Below, one piece after another: positions 1 through 13,940 of a stretch of DNA of 64,000 nucleotides. Source of the DNA: Ascidia mentula (Eukaryota > Chordata > Ascidiacea > Phlebobranchia > Ascidiidae); NCBI GenBank assembly GCA_947561715.1, contig OX387200.1, positions 10,976,501-11,040,500 on the forward strand. Direction: 5' to 3'. How positions within the stretch are numbered: position 1 is the stretch's first letter; each line of letters begins with the position of its first letter. Position numbers and translations under genes: made by a program. The notes beneath the pieces are model-generated. The model did no database searches. It had not been told where the DNA came from and saw nothing but the letters and a program-made list of their open reading frames with translations.

Positions 1-45
1 TTAATTCATTTCAAGATGTAATGAATATTAACTTTATTAAATTTG

Positions 46-268
46 ACTATATGCTTGCTTGTGCACTGCTTTTATAAGAGACTGACTGTTAAACAACTTT
101 ATTCGCACTTTATTCGCAATGACGTCATTTGCTGCACCTGATGAAGCGAGATCAATCTCGCGAAAGCTTGTGCGAATAAAGTTGTTTAACAGTCAGTCTC
201 TAAAAAAAGCAGTGCACAAGCAAGCATATAGTCATAGATCAGAGACAGACACGACAAACTGAAGAAAT
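46..268 (+). mobile_element. Hairpin element with 64-bp inverted arms and a hammerhead-like core
   Basis: Positions 45-108 and 170-233 are near-perfect reverse complements (64 bp each; the main break is a short run of As in the right arm). The 61-bp centre holds a TGACGTCA palindrome and a hammerhead-like core. A 12-bp direct repeat, TTATTAAATTTG, lies at 34-45 and 269-280, which would make the inserted unit about 46-268 with a 12-bp target duplication. Penelope-like retroelements are known to carry hammerhead motifs and to make target duplications of variable length, so a non-autonomous relative is my best guess. No protein is encoded. Confidence 0.6.
138..165 (+). ncRNA. Hammerhead-ribozyme-like catalytic core
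   Basis: CTGATGA (138-144) is followed by a perfect 6-bp stem with a TCAA loop (146-161) and then GAAA (162-165). This is the conserved hammerhead order CUGANGA - stem II - GAAA. The cleavage triplet and stem III are not clear: the bases after GAAA pair with the far left arm of the element rather than with a canonical UH site. Activity is therefore not established; it could be a dimer-dependent or dead ribozyme. Confidence 0.4.
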
Positions 269-461
269 TTATTAAATTTGTTAAACATGGGTACGTGTTT
301 TCCTCAAATAAAAACAAAAAAATATCTGCACTCAAACGGCCTTGTAAAATAGTTTGAGCGGAGTAAAATAATTTCCTAATTGTTCAGTGTAGATCTGTTG
401 GAACTGAACTGGAGGGAGTAATTAACGAAAATGTTGTCTAACTTTGAAGTTATTGGTTAAA

Positions 462-3400
462 ATGGCAGCTAAACCGATGCCACGAATATTTACGGGAGTT
501 TCGGGGTGTCATATAATTAAAGTTTCGTCAACAAATCACCATCTGCCGCTTTCTCCCGGTCCGAGTGAAAATTTGATTTCATCGTCCGAATCAGCTGATG
601 GAGAAAGTCATACAACTACAGAAGTGACGGCCTCACCGCAGTTGTCCGATATTCCAATCATGGAGACGACTATGTGTATATCTAATAATGATACGAGTCA
701 TGAAAAGCAAAGCGAGTTGCCCCAAACATCAAGCACAAATTCGGTATCAACGTTGGTTTCCACACAAATAAAGTGTTCAGACTTACCGGTGGCGATGCGT
801 GAAACACTAAATACGGACACCAGTAATGAAGTTCAACGATGTAAAGAGTTGATGATGCTACAGGTAAGTTTATCTTGGCGTTGTTTAGTTGGGGTAATGT
901 TTGTTGCTCATTTAATTACTTTGCCACAGAATGTAAAAAAAAATATTTTTTGTTGTAACCAGTTTCTTCTAAATCCCAGAGTTGTTGGTAGTTGATATAG
1001 CCTACAGTTAAGAATGATTTAAATTGCTTTTACTATATGTTGAGCCACAAAGCCTAAACCTGTTCAGTAAATGGACCATAAACACACTAATAATACCGGT
1101 TTTAAATTGTTTTTATGTTTTCAGGTTTCGTTAATCAGCCGCCAACAAGATCTGTTGAAACTGAGAGACAAGGAAATAATGAAACTAAAGGCTGAAAATC
1201 AATCAGTAAACATCAACATTCATATTTGTAATAATGCATACAGTAGAGCTCGTTTAATTTAACTGGATTAGGCGAGTATCAGAAAATAGAGTTACCATTG
1301 TTGTGTTTGTAAAAAAGATACACGTTTCAAACTCTTACTGGGTTCATCAGCACATCAGAACTGATAATGAACCCAGTAAGAGTTTGAAACGTCTACTTAA
1401 TATGATAAACAGCATTTTAGCTCTGGCTTTCCTTTTTAGACTTGTCAATCCAGATATTTCGCACCTAAAAAAGATAGTCTTTATCATTTTTGTTAGGTTT
1501 ACTGGTAATTTGTATATATATACATATAGCTCAAATGTCGTCTTGAAAGAATGGAGAGGAGAATATCACTTTCCAGAAAACACAACAAATCTCCATCCCC
1601 AAGTTCTTTGAAGATGAACAAAGTCTGTAGCAATGAAAAACATAAAGCTAGCCAACTAAGGTAACCTCCTTGTCCAAAAACTATGAAGCATGGAATAAGA
1701 CAAACTTTTTATGTGTAATTTGATAGTCTGTTCTTCTGGCACATTGTAAACAATATGCCTGGCAGCAACAGAAACATTATATTTTTATGTTTAGTTCTCA
1801 ATTTTCCAAAATGGAATCTTCATTTGAAAATGAGCATGTGACCAAGTCCACAATACACCCAGAAACATCAATACCAAACAGTCAACCGCAAAGGGAGCAC
1901 TTGGCAAAATCAAGAATGGTACCTCCTTTACGAAATGAAAGTTGCAGTGATATCACCCAAAATGATGAAGCAACAAGTGCAAATTCAACGGATGTAACAA
2001 ATCCTCCAATAACAATGCCAAGTGAATCTACCTGCTTTCCTGTCCCTGTTTCTTTTATTGAGAGATGTCAGAATCAGTTGTTATCAACTATCAAGTCATC
2101 CCCTATTGTAACAGTAAAGGAGAGAGGTTTTTCTCCTTCTGCTGGATCAGAGTCTAATAGCTCAAGATTTGCATTTAAAATATGTGATCGATGTCCCCAT
2201 TGCATAGCAATGGCCACTGAAATTACAAGATTGCTGTCAATAAGCAATAATGTTGGTAAGGTATTTTCTCAGTCCAGTGAGCTGGTAAAAAGACCAGTTA
2301 GTCCAATGTTTCGACCCATGCTGAATGTTTCAAACATTTCAACTGCAACAAGAGGTGAAGTGTATTGCTAAACAATTGTAATAGATAGTTATTTTGTATT
2401 TAAACTTATATAGATGAACAAGTTGAATCTCCAGAAATGCGCACTTGTCATCGATACTATCGTCAGTTTAGCATTTCTTCTTTAAACAATTATCAACCCA
2501 TAGATGAACTGTTAAGCGAGAATTTGTTACACAGTAAGTATACATTTTTTGTTAGTTAAATTATAGCTGAATATAATGTACTCCTGTGAAAATGTTATGG
2601 TTTGACAATGATTCAGCTAACATATGGTCTAGTACAGTGTTTCCCAACCAGTGGGTCACGAAGCTATTTCAGGTGGGTCGCGAAGCATTTCTAAATGGTT
2701 TACAGTTTTCTATTAGTTCACGAAATTATTGCATTCTCGTTACGTAACATTTATGCAACAAATCGTAACAATAAGATGTGTTGTGTCGCATTAACTATTT
2801 TAGTACGTATGCCAGTAGTAAAGATGCAGGTTTTATGTTACTGTTAACTGTCATTGGGTCATGAACTGAAAAAGGTTGGGAAGCACTGGTCTAGTACAAC
2901 CAGCAAGTTTATTGATAATCAACGAGTTCTATTCATAGTACCGACCTGGCGGACAAGTAATTTTGAATCCATCTATTCTACCACACCACCACCATCAGAG
3001 ATTGAGGTTTGCCAGATTTTTAAATGGAACCTATTTTGCGATTAACTTGTTCTTATTTTGCATAGCTGACGGATGATGATGTTTATTGTAGGCGTCACAG
3101 TAAGTTTGAAATTGCAGAAAAGAGACGAAAAAGGTAAAATAAATTCAAAATTTCCATGTAGTGCCCTCATTTTTCTTGTTTATAGATGGGATATTCAAAG
3201 AATCAGAGAGTTTCGTTATAATGAAAGGCTTCGACAAAAACTTTTAAAACAAGAGAGACATGATGATGCACTGGAAACATTTATGCCAACCTTATATGAT
3301 AGTATGGCATATTTACAAAATTTCACTACAATAGCACAAGTTTCATACTACTGTATTTGTGCAGTTGATGCTGTTGAAATCGATGAAACACTGCCCATTA

Positions 3401-3522
3401 ATGCTTTTGGACATTGCTTGCCGTTGATGAAGCCATCGTAAGTAACACTTCAACTGACATGGTACAAAATTTTAATATACTTGTATTACAGGGAGTTTTC
3501 AATGCGACAACCGGAGTCTTAA
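462..3522 (+). CDS. MSL1: MSL1, scaffold of the MSL histone H4K16 acetyltransferase complex
   Basis: Nine exons fit in phase: 462-863, 1125-1205, 1530-1660, 1795-2354, 2414-2533, 2939-3006, 3066-3133, 3186-3437 and 3492-3522, giving 570 aa. MSL1 holds together MSL2, MSL3 and the acetyltransferase MOF in the nucleus. Exons 2-3 encode the coiled coil (residues about 127-160, with LKAEN and LERMERRISL), which in the family binds MSL2. Exons 5-9 encode the PEHE region (about 391-570): a PTWR motif, then KRRKRWDIQRIRE, then INAFGHCLPLMKPSEF, in the same order as vertebrate MSL1. The middle exon is Ser/Pro/Thr-rich. ATG 462 starts MAAKPMPR. Exon 4 has an alternative in-frame donor at 2255, 99 nt shorter. 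Introns 2 and 5 carry hairpin and hAT insertions. The gene is convergent with AF10. Identity is secure in the C-terminal half; the N-terminal exon is not conserved enough to judge. Confidence 0.85.
1322..1392. repeat. 26-bp inverted repeat hairpin in MSL1 intron 2
   Basis: Arms 1322-1347 and 1367-1392 are perfect reverse complements around a 19-nt loop. On the minus strand the hairpin reads CTGATGA (rc of 1345-1351), then 15 nt, then GAAACGT (ending at rc of 1322), which resembles the hammerhead/Penelope terminal motif, although stem II would be only about 3 bp. Confidence 0.7.
2635..2888. mobile_element. hAT-type MITE in MSL1 intron 5
   Basis: The ends read CAGTGTTTCCCAACC and (reverse complement of the right end) CAGTGCTTCCCAACC. 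A perfect 8-bp target duplication, GTCTAGTA, lies at 2627-2634 and 2889-2896. Inside are the GGGTCACGAAG and GGGTCGCGAAG phrases typical of this hAT family. At 254 bp it encodes nothing. Confidence 0.92.
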
Positions 3523-4140
3523 ACCAATGATGTTTTCCACATGGCGTAATACTGTTTGGGTGCATGAATCACATGTCTATTTTTAAACACACAAATAAAT
3601 GTTTGCATTTTTTCAATGTTACTGTCTGAAGGTAGTTATCGGATCCTTCTGTAAGTGGTGCAGGATAAAATGAATTCGACTATTTAAAAAAAAACTTTTC
3701 CAAGAGTATGGGCATCTGGCACCCCTCTATGGAAGTTGGCTCACTGTGAATTTTCTTGCCAATGATCGGCACAGGTTTTGCTGTTTCTATGTTATAGCAG
3801 TAGTATGTGCCATGTAATAGGAATTTTAAACTACCCTTCACAACCACATTTAGAAAGTAAATTTTGTATTAATCCCTTGCATTGTTAGAAGGCCAAGTTG
3901 TTTTTTATTGTCTGGACCACTAAATGTTGATGTATATTAGGGTTGCATGCAACTCTTACTGCATTTTTTTCATCAGGCTGTTATAGTGTAAATACTCTTT
4001 GACCACTTCATTTTCTGAGTTACCGGTTCTCATAAATATTGCTAGGGTAATAAGAAGCTCAGTTTATATGCTAAGTCCTAAAAATATGGCACTGCACAAC
4101 ATTTCTTGCAGTAACCTGCAATTTGTTTTCGCAAAAAAAA
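3523..4140. other. Convergent 3' flanks of MSL1 and AF10
   Basis: This holds the MSL1 3' UTR and the sequence downstream of the AF10 stop. No further gene or repeat was recognised. Confidence 0.6.
3594..3599 (+). promoter_or_regulatory. Candidate polyadenylation signal of MSL1
   Basis: AATAAA lies 72 bp after the MSL1 stop codon, a usual distance. Confidence 0.5.
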
Positions 4141-7100
4141 TCATGTTTGAGAAAATGGCTTACTATCAATTCTCATTTCAGTCTTGCTTACTCCACCTGA
4201 AATGTGGCTATTTTTAAATGGAATAGAAAGTTTGGCTTTCAGTGCCAACAGCTGGTCACGTCTATGTGCAAGATTATCAATTGTGTTTTCTAGTTTGGTG
4301 TTTTGCTCACGTACATGTTGCAGTGCATTTAAAACTGGTGCAACTGTAAACAAACAAAAAACGTCAAAACTTCTTTGTACAATTGCACCATTTCAAATAT
4401 CACCTTCTGGTGATCCAAACTCCTGGAAAAACTGCAGCACATCATTTCTTTGTTGACCAATCATGTGCTCAATTGCTGTTAAACCATCTATACGATTGTT
4501 GCCATTTGTGGAAGTTAATCTGGAAAAAAAAATGTTAACTAAGAGAATTTTTGCTGATAAAAGCATCAGTTACTTGGGTCTCCCTATGTCTGTAGGCTCT
4601 GAAGGTATCATGCTTGCATCACCAAATGAGGATAAACTTACAACACTGTGTTTTGGAGCAACTGCATAGCCGACATCTTCAAGTAGGCTAGATGTATTTG
4701 TGGAAAGTGTTGTTTTGTCCGGTTGAATTATTGTGGGTGGTGTTTCATCTGATGATATAGAGGTAAGGTTACACTACAAAGACTATATTTGCTACAGTGG
4801 ATATTATCCAACCAGTACAATGTCAAGAACATGACTAAATTAAAGTTCAAACATGGTTTAGGGACACATCTATCAACATTATTAAAAAACAGATTAGACA
4901 AATAAACTAAATGAGTAGACCTCAAATTATTATTGATTTAACTGACACCAAACCAGTGCTGTAGTGCCAAAATTAACACATTTCTACACAACACCAGTAG
5001 ATGACAATAAACCTTTTAATGATGTATTATATAGTAAAATTGTGAGGACCAAGTGACATAAAAGCCACTTTTACCTAATAAAGTATGGTACAAAAACTAG
5101 TTACCAAGGAGGTCATACAAATGACATATTTGTAGTTTGTACTGAAAAATCACTGAACAAGTGACAGTCGAGTAGTTGTTCATCATGCTTTATTAGCAAA
5201 ATTACCCTTTTTTCAAGGTAGGCAACAAAATCGCCCCTTTTGCTCCACAACATACATTTTGGAAGTGCATAACTCCCACATATTTCAAATTTAAAAAAAA
5301 TTCAAGAGGAAACGGTTTAGACCAGTGGTTCTTTTTTATTTCATTTCCCATTTTTAGAAATAAAATCCGTATTTCCCACCAGTATTTAAATATTTTAACT
5401 AAGAATTAAATTATTGCGCTGTCGCTATATCTGTTACACTTTTTTAACTTTTTAATTGTATGGCTTGGCCAATTGCCAATCAGTCACACAGTGAATACAG
5501 AGCATAATTTTCTTTTCCATCTACTTTTGTATTTTTCGGTACCAACTAATTAGCCACCTAAATCCCACCGGTTACGAACCAGACAATTGGGTGTTTTGGG
5601 GGTAATTGGACAGCATTACTTTAAAATTTTGTCAATAAAAAGAGTTGCTAAACTATTTCTGTAATGTCACTATGATGAATATATGTATTATTTTTTATGT
5701 TTGTGAAAAAGTATGAATACCGCATTGCTTCTTTGTTTTTCTTTTTACTTTTTTGACGTCACTGAGTTTGTTCGAACTAGATCGTTTCTTTTTTACAGGT
5801 GACTGAATTGTTCCTGCATAACATAAAACAAAAGCACACATACTTTGTTATAACATGTTTTCAAAAGTGAAAATTATTTACCATGTAGTTTTTCAAAAAA
5901 TGATAAGATATGACAATTCGTCAAAAAAATTGTTGGAATAAGTGAAGTTTTTGAATGTTTATCCAAGCCTGACATTGTGTAGTTGGTAGGGTATGGATGA
6001 ACTGCAGTAACCTACTGTTAATCCATTGTAATTCACAGAATGTCCATTGTAAATACAACCCTAAAATGCTTTTTTCCAATTTTAAAAATGTTCGTTTACA
6101 ATAGTTATATTATAAATATTTCAAGATGTAACGGTTGCAGAACTGTACCTATGCTTTTTTCTATCTTCTTTTCCAATGCAATTGCACAAGTAGCTGCCTC
6201 TGCCAGTGTTGAAAGTGAATTTGGTAAAGAAACATCAAGTTTGTCTTGGTTTGAGCTTGATAAAGTTGATCCACTAGTTTCAAAGTCCTGTGGTAACTCA
6301 TTGCTCAACTCCTGCATTACATATAGTTTGGAACTACTATTAAACACATGATACAGCAAAAATATGTTTACCTGCTGACAAGCTATATCTGATGGTTTTG
6401 TGTTTTCTGAAGAACTGAAATACAATATATGTATTAATACATTGATAAAAACAGGTGTTTTCTATGGTCTGTTAAATACCCACTGGCGTAGAATACAGTC
6501 AAGCCGGGCATCCCTGGCTTTTTTGTAAATGCTACAATACAATCAGAGTATGATCGAACAAAGTTAAAGGCGCCTTTCTCGTCTGCTTACACCCATAAAG
6601 GTGCATAATCTGCACTGATTAGTTGGTTTTGTATTTGTGATCCACAATAACGAAACATAAGCAAAATTAAGTTTTAAGTGACAAACATGCGCATGGAAGA
6701 AGTAGATCAATTTTAAATGAGAAAATAAACATCTTGTACTGCAGAGCCAATATAATTATGAAAAAGTAATGCTGTCTTGGTGTTATTAGCTAAATGGCCA
6801 ACTGAAACAAAGTAATAACATTAACATTTGAAAGCGCTATAACACATGTATTTTAAAGGGCATGGTGCATCAAACGACCTTTTAAAGTTAACATTTTGTT
6901 TGCCAAAACTCTATGCCTATGTGGATACCTTTCCAATTTCATTGGTGATGATGATACTTCAGAAGGGGTTAACTTGTAAACCTGCACACACAAAGCTTTT
7001 TGCCCAACTGAGATTACTGAATAGTTGTAATACTCACTTTGGAACAAGCTAAACTTTTAAAGGGATTACTTCGTTTTCCTTTTGATAAATGTTGGGAACA

Positions 7101-8529
7101 ATACCCACAATACTTGGTTGTGTTACTACTTCCCGCCTCTTCACACAATAAACCAGAAATCTGAGCACTTTTTGGGCATCAATAAATATGCAAGTATAAA
7201 ATATTCATGTTGCTTCATAACTTAAGTTGGACTGATGGCAAACATTTATCAGTTTTAGTGTTAGTTATTTGTTAAATAAAAGGTGGGTTTTATACAGAAA
7301 CCTTTTAAAACCAACACTGCACAATAGTTAGTCTCCAAAACCATTATTGTGTAACACTAAGCAGAGATAATTAAAAAAAAGGTTTTGAAATAAGTATGGT
7401 TAATCTCTTGTTAAAATGCTCAGACATTCTAGGTCTAATAAAAGAATTGTATTAATTATGTTTATACTACTATCATAGGCGCCTGGTTTTCATTTTTCCA
7501 TGAGGCGTATTAGCCAAAAGGGCGGTGTTAACAATAAACACACAAGATAGGTGTACGACACAACCATTAAGTACCTGTTGGCATATCGTACTGCGAGACT
7601 GATGTTGCAACAACCGATGTCAGCGAAGCTAGGTCAACATATTTTGTGTGCGTCGTATAAGAAACACATTGTTTTTAGGTCTTTTTTTCTTCAAGCTTTA
7701 CGAATGCGACTAGTTACATGGGGAGGACGCACGTAATAGCCACTCGCTTTTTTTGGGAAAAACCTGGGGGGTAGGGGGCACCCCCCTGGGCGCCTATGAC
7801 TACTATCATAATTCCTAAAATACTCTTACCATGTCACATGGAAACTCAATTTGCAACCAGTTTTAGCACAATCCATACAAGCACCTTTGCTCAATATGAT
7901 GCTTCCCTTTTCTTTACAAATGTAACATTCCTATATTTAATACATTACTCTTTATGAAGTGAAAGATAGCAAATCTGTTGAACATACCTTGTCAAATCTT
8001 TCCTGGGGAATTTTGGACAATACTATCGGCTCCATTGTAGTAACATTACCAAACTCAACTTCTGGTATGTATAGTGCACATACAACATGTGCCCAACCTA
8101 AAACAAAACACAATCAGCATGAGCACAAAAAATATGACAAATTAAAAAATCCTATCCTACCCCCTGAATCAGTTTTTTTTACTGCTCCATCCTGGTGTGG
8201 ACATAAATCACATTTCTAAAAAAAATGTACCATACAACTAAATGTATGAACAAATAAAAACAAATTTCTTACTTACAACCGTTTCACTTTGTTCCTTAAG
8301 CTCACATTTTCTGCAAAACCATGGTCCTGAAGGGACATTAACGATTCCATAACATGCTAAAATTGAAAAGTAATGACCTTAACTAGGTTTCATATTTTAA
8401 TGGATTTTAACTACCTTGATGTACCGCAATCGTACAAAGTTGTCCATCACAATACACCAAAGGATTTTCTGCCCAACCTCGTTCATCCAAACACACACAA
8501 CACCCACCTAGCATTGGTTTTTCCATCAT
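4141..8529 (-). CDS. MLLT10: AF10/AF17-type PHD and leucine-zipper protein (DOT1L cofactor)
   Basis: Thirteen exons in phase: 8415-8529, 8277-8356, 8161-8215, 7988-8097, 7830-7930, 7038-7167, 6929-6981, 6372-6414, 6149-6311, 5721-5813, 4574-4748, 4404-4519 and 4141-4343; 478 aa. AF10 family proteins read unmodified H3K27 with the PHD-zinc knuckle-PHD module and recruit the H3K79 methyltransferase DOT1L through the octapeptide-leucine zipper. Visible here: the first PHD finger (about 9-61, GGCCVCLDERGWAENPLVYC), extended PHD (65-185, CDLCPHQDGAVKKTD, WAHVVCALYIPEVEFGN), a Lys/Arg-rich NLS-like stretch in exon 10, and a C-terminal zipper region ending LKAKLSIPF. Human AF10 is over 1000 aa, so this copy is compact, with a short middle and little beyond the zipper. 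Start: ATG ATG at 8529, a few residues before the PHD as in the family. One gene appears to stand for both vertebrate MLLT6 and MLLT10. The donor after exon 7 (GTATCC) is weak. Confidence 0.92.
7474..7798. mobile_element. 325-bp MITE with CATAGGCGCC terminal repeats
   Basis: The left end CATAGGCGCC and right end GGCGCCTATG are inverted repeats. A perfect 8-bp direct repeat ACTACTAT lies at 7466-7473 and 7799-7806. An 8-bp target duplication fits a hAT-type non-autonomous element. It lies in AF10 intron 5. Confidence 0.92.
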
Positions 8530-8706
8530 GAAGGTAAATTAAGTGATTAAATTAGTTTCTTACTCTTTAAGCAAAAGAAAAGTTAAGAAAATATACCAAA
8601 CTATTCATTTCAATTTCTTCAACAGAAACAGCATTTTAACAATTTGACACAAATTAAAACAATGTGTTTGTCCTATATTGTACAACAATGCCGTCAACAC
8701 TAGAGA
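8530..8706 (-). other. 177-bp gap between DDX41 stop and AF10 start
   Basis: Both genes read on the minus strand. The gap is T-rich upstream of the AF10 ATG and contains a candidate AG acceptor (TTGCTTAAAG on the minus strand). In tunicates such short same-strand gaps can be operon junctions resolved by spliced-leader trans-splicing; here that is only an inference. Confidence 0.4.
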
Positions 8707-11439
<2,733 letters not shown>

Positions 11440-11682
11440 ACCACCCTCATTCTGGTAGAATAATTTTGCAAATTTGCCACATTTTGCAAGGTACAACAGG
11501 CATTTACTCAAAAATTGGTTTCTTTTGGATTAGAATCAAATTACAGAGATGAGCAAGCAGTTCAAACCTCAAAAAACATTTCAACAAATTTTTTCGCAGC
11601 TGTATCAATCAAAAAAATCGCCTGGTTTTGCGATTCAGCATAATGGCGGCCCGCAAAAAACTTCCCTAATTCTTGCAATAGA

Positions 11683-12340
11683 TGCCAATATTGACCAATA
11701 TCACGAGAACGGAAATTTAATGCTCTACCACATGCAATTAACAAATTTGAAATTAAGGTGCCGGATGACCTTCAAATCGTCCATTGAAGACGACCCGCTT
11801 TTAGCGAATCAGCATAATGGCGTAATGTCGGCATACGAAAAACTTCTCTATTAAAACAATTCTGCTCGGCGTTCTTGCAATAGGTGCCAATATCGACCAA
11901 TATCACGAGAACGGAAATTTAATGCTCTACCACATGCAATTAACAAATTTGAAATTAAGGTGCCGGATGACCTTCAAATCGTCCATTGAAGACGACCCGC
12001 TTTGAGCGAATCAGCATAATGGCGTAATGTCGGCATGCGAAAAACTTCCCTATTAAAACAATTCTGCTTGGCGTTCTTGCAATAGGTGCCAATATTGACC
12101 AATATCACGAGAACGGAAATTTAATGCTCTACCACATGCAATTAACAAATTTGAAATTAAGGTGCCGGATGACCTTCAAATCGTCCATTGAAGACGACCC
12201 GCTTTTAGCGAATCAGCATAATGGCGTATAATGTCGGCATGCGAAAAACTTCCCTATTAAAACAATTCAGCTCGGCGTTCTTGCAATAGGTGCCAATATT
12301 GACCAAATTTGACCATATTAACCAATAAGCCTTCTAAATT
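11683..12340 (+). repeat. Three tandem 202-bp units
   Basis: The phrase TGCCAATAT-(T/C)-GACCAA recurs at 11683, 11885, 12087 and 12291, spacings 202, 202 and 204 bp. Units are nearly identical and share the stretches GAGAACGGAAATTTAATGCT and AAGACGACCCGC. Short open frames inside them are by-products of the repeat, not genes. About one and a half units recur inverted at 17640-17940. Confidence 0.9.
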
Positions 12341-12724
12341 TATAACTTTGGCAGTATGGAAGTACAACATGTGTTCAATCATGTACATTTGCACATATCA
12401 GCAAACTTGGCAATAATACACCACTTTATTTGTAAAAAATTGTATTTGTTGACTTCCGGGGCCGGGCCACGTAGCAGCCTTCGACATGCTACAAAATGTT
12501 GATTTGCGGACTGCAGTTTGTACACCCTTGGTGTAAACAAATACAAAAAATTTTTGCTACATGTTTAGATGATGGATTGCTTTCTACATTTCTTTTTCAT
12601 GTGCTCTTTGGATAAAATTGCAACAAATTTTAGAGGTATTGTCGCCGCACAACACATGTATATACTAAAAAAGGCCCAAAGCGTATAACTATATTATGAC
12701 CGAGAGTTAAAACCAAAGTCATTG
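12341..12724. other. Interior of the inverted-repeat element, left of the gypsy insertion
   Basis: No open frame or recognised motif. It is presumably the internal sequence of the host element. Confidence 0.5.
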
Positions 12725-12728
12725 TAAT

Positions 12729-13198
12729 TGTTACGCTTCTTAAAATAAACGCTTTCCTTGGTTCTCAGGACGCTGCATTCACGGCTAACCACAAGCCTGT
12801 TCCAGCACAACCGTTTAGATAAAATCTTGTTCATAAAACTATAAAAATTGCACCGACGAATCACAATCTGCCCAAACAGTCTGCCCTCCGATTTTTCTTA
12901 GCGTCTCGTGTTCGTCCCTTTTTATCTTTTCTCTCGCCAGTCATTGGCCCAACCGTGTCACGTGAGAGGAAGGGAGCTAGCGCTACGATATCAAATCAAC
13001 GTGCGGTGACTGGTGCGTTCGAGACACTTAAATAATAAATACAAAAATATAAATCAATACAAAACATTTAAATGAACAGGTGGAAGGTGAAATAACAAAA
13101 GGTGAAAAAGAACGTGGCGTAAAAGAATACGTGATTTAACGAAAGCGTGAAACTTGGAAATGAAACGCAAACAAGTGGGCAAATTCTTTTGCGCTACA
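12729..13198 (-). repeat. 3' LTR of the gypsy element
   Basis: 470 bp, matches the other LTR except for one base noticed. Bounded by TG/CA on the element strand and by TAAT outside. Confidence 0.93.
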
Positions 13199-13213
13199 CA
13201 CTCCCCCCTCTAT
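13199..13213 (-). other. Polypurine tract of the gypsy element
   Basis: On the minus strand a purine run containing GAGGGGGGAG lies directly before the 3' LTR, the standard place for plus-strand priming. Confidence 0.75.
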
Positions 13214-13235
13214 GACGAGGCACTCCCGTGCAGAC

Positions 13236-13940
13236 TTATGGGGAATAGCGCTGAGTGGGACGGCGATTTACGCGAAGGCGACTGGCAATTCCGTTGTCAT
13301 CGTGAGAGTTCGGTGCCTGCGCATTTTCTTCGTTTTCGGTGATATTGGTCCAGGTCACCACTTGTGTCGTGGGGTCTCCCGTAGGTGGCAATGTCCGGAC
13401 TTCCTCTTCCACGGTTGGTCGCCCCTCCGTCTTGTCCGCCCCTTCACCTTGAATTTGTTTGAGGCGATTATAATGGACGACTTTTCGGTGTCCTTCTTCG
13501 TCCTCGATCTCATACGTCACGGCTGACTTGATGTCCACCACTTTGTACGGGCCTTTGAACGGAAGGTGGAATTTCCTCGCCATCCCTGGCTTCACCGCGG
13601 GGTCTGTTAAGAGAACAAAATCACCCACATTCAGCGGTTTGCCCCTCTTATGTCGGTCGTACTGCGACGCCATGCGCCGTCTTTGTTTCCGCAACGTTTC
13701 ACGGGCCACCTCTTCAGCTAACTGGAGCCTAGCGCGTAGCCCTTCCAGTGGTTCCGGGAATGGATCGCGCTGGGCGGGAGCACCGAATAAATCTGCTGGG
13801 AGTCGTAGAGCGTGGCCATTTAACAAATAATGTGGTGACACACCTGTACTTTCATGGACACTCGCATTATAGGCGGCGACCACCGGCGACAGCGCCTCAT
13901 CCCAGCACCGTTCATCGCGCTGTACGTAATTCCGTATCAT
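13236..13940 (-). pseudogene. Gypsy integrase C-terminal part, separate frame
   Basis: The 234-aa open frame covers the end of the integrase catalytic region and the C-terminal domain (AYNASVHESTGVSPHYLLNG, then VGDFVLLTDPAVKPGMARKF and LPFKGPYKVVDI, the GPY/F-type module). It overlaps the upstream frame by 4 bp, and the catalytic domain is split across the two frames by an apparent frameshift between about 13940 and 14040, which separates the first two acidic residues from the glutamate region. It is therefore probably not functional as it stands. Confidence 0.85.

Noticed and set aside
5325-5580. CAGTGGTTCT near 5325 looks like a hAT left end
   Set aside because: No matching right end or 8-bp duplication could be found downstream; at best a worn fragment.
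11549-11854. Open frames within the 202-bp tandem repeats (also 17683-17907)
   Set aside because: They are periodic shadows of the repeat and have no protein features.
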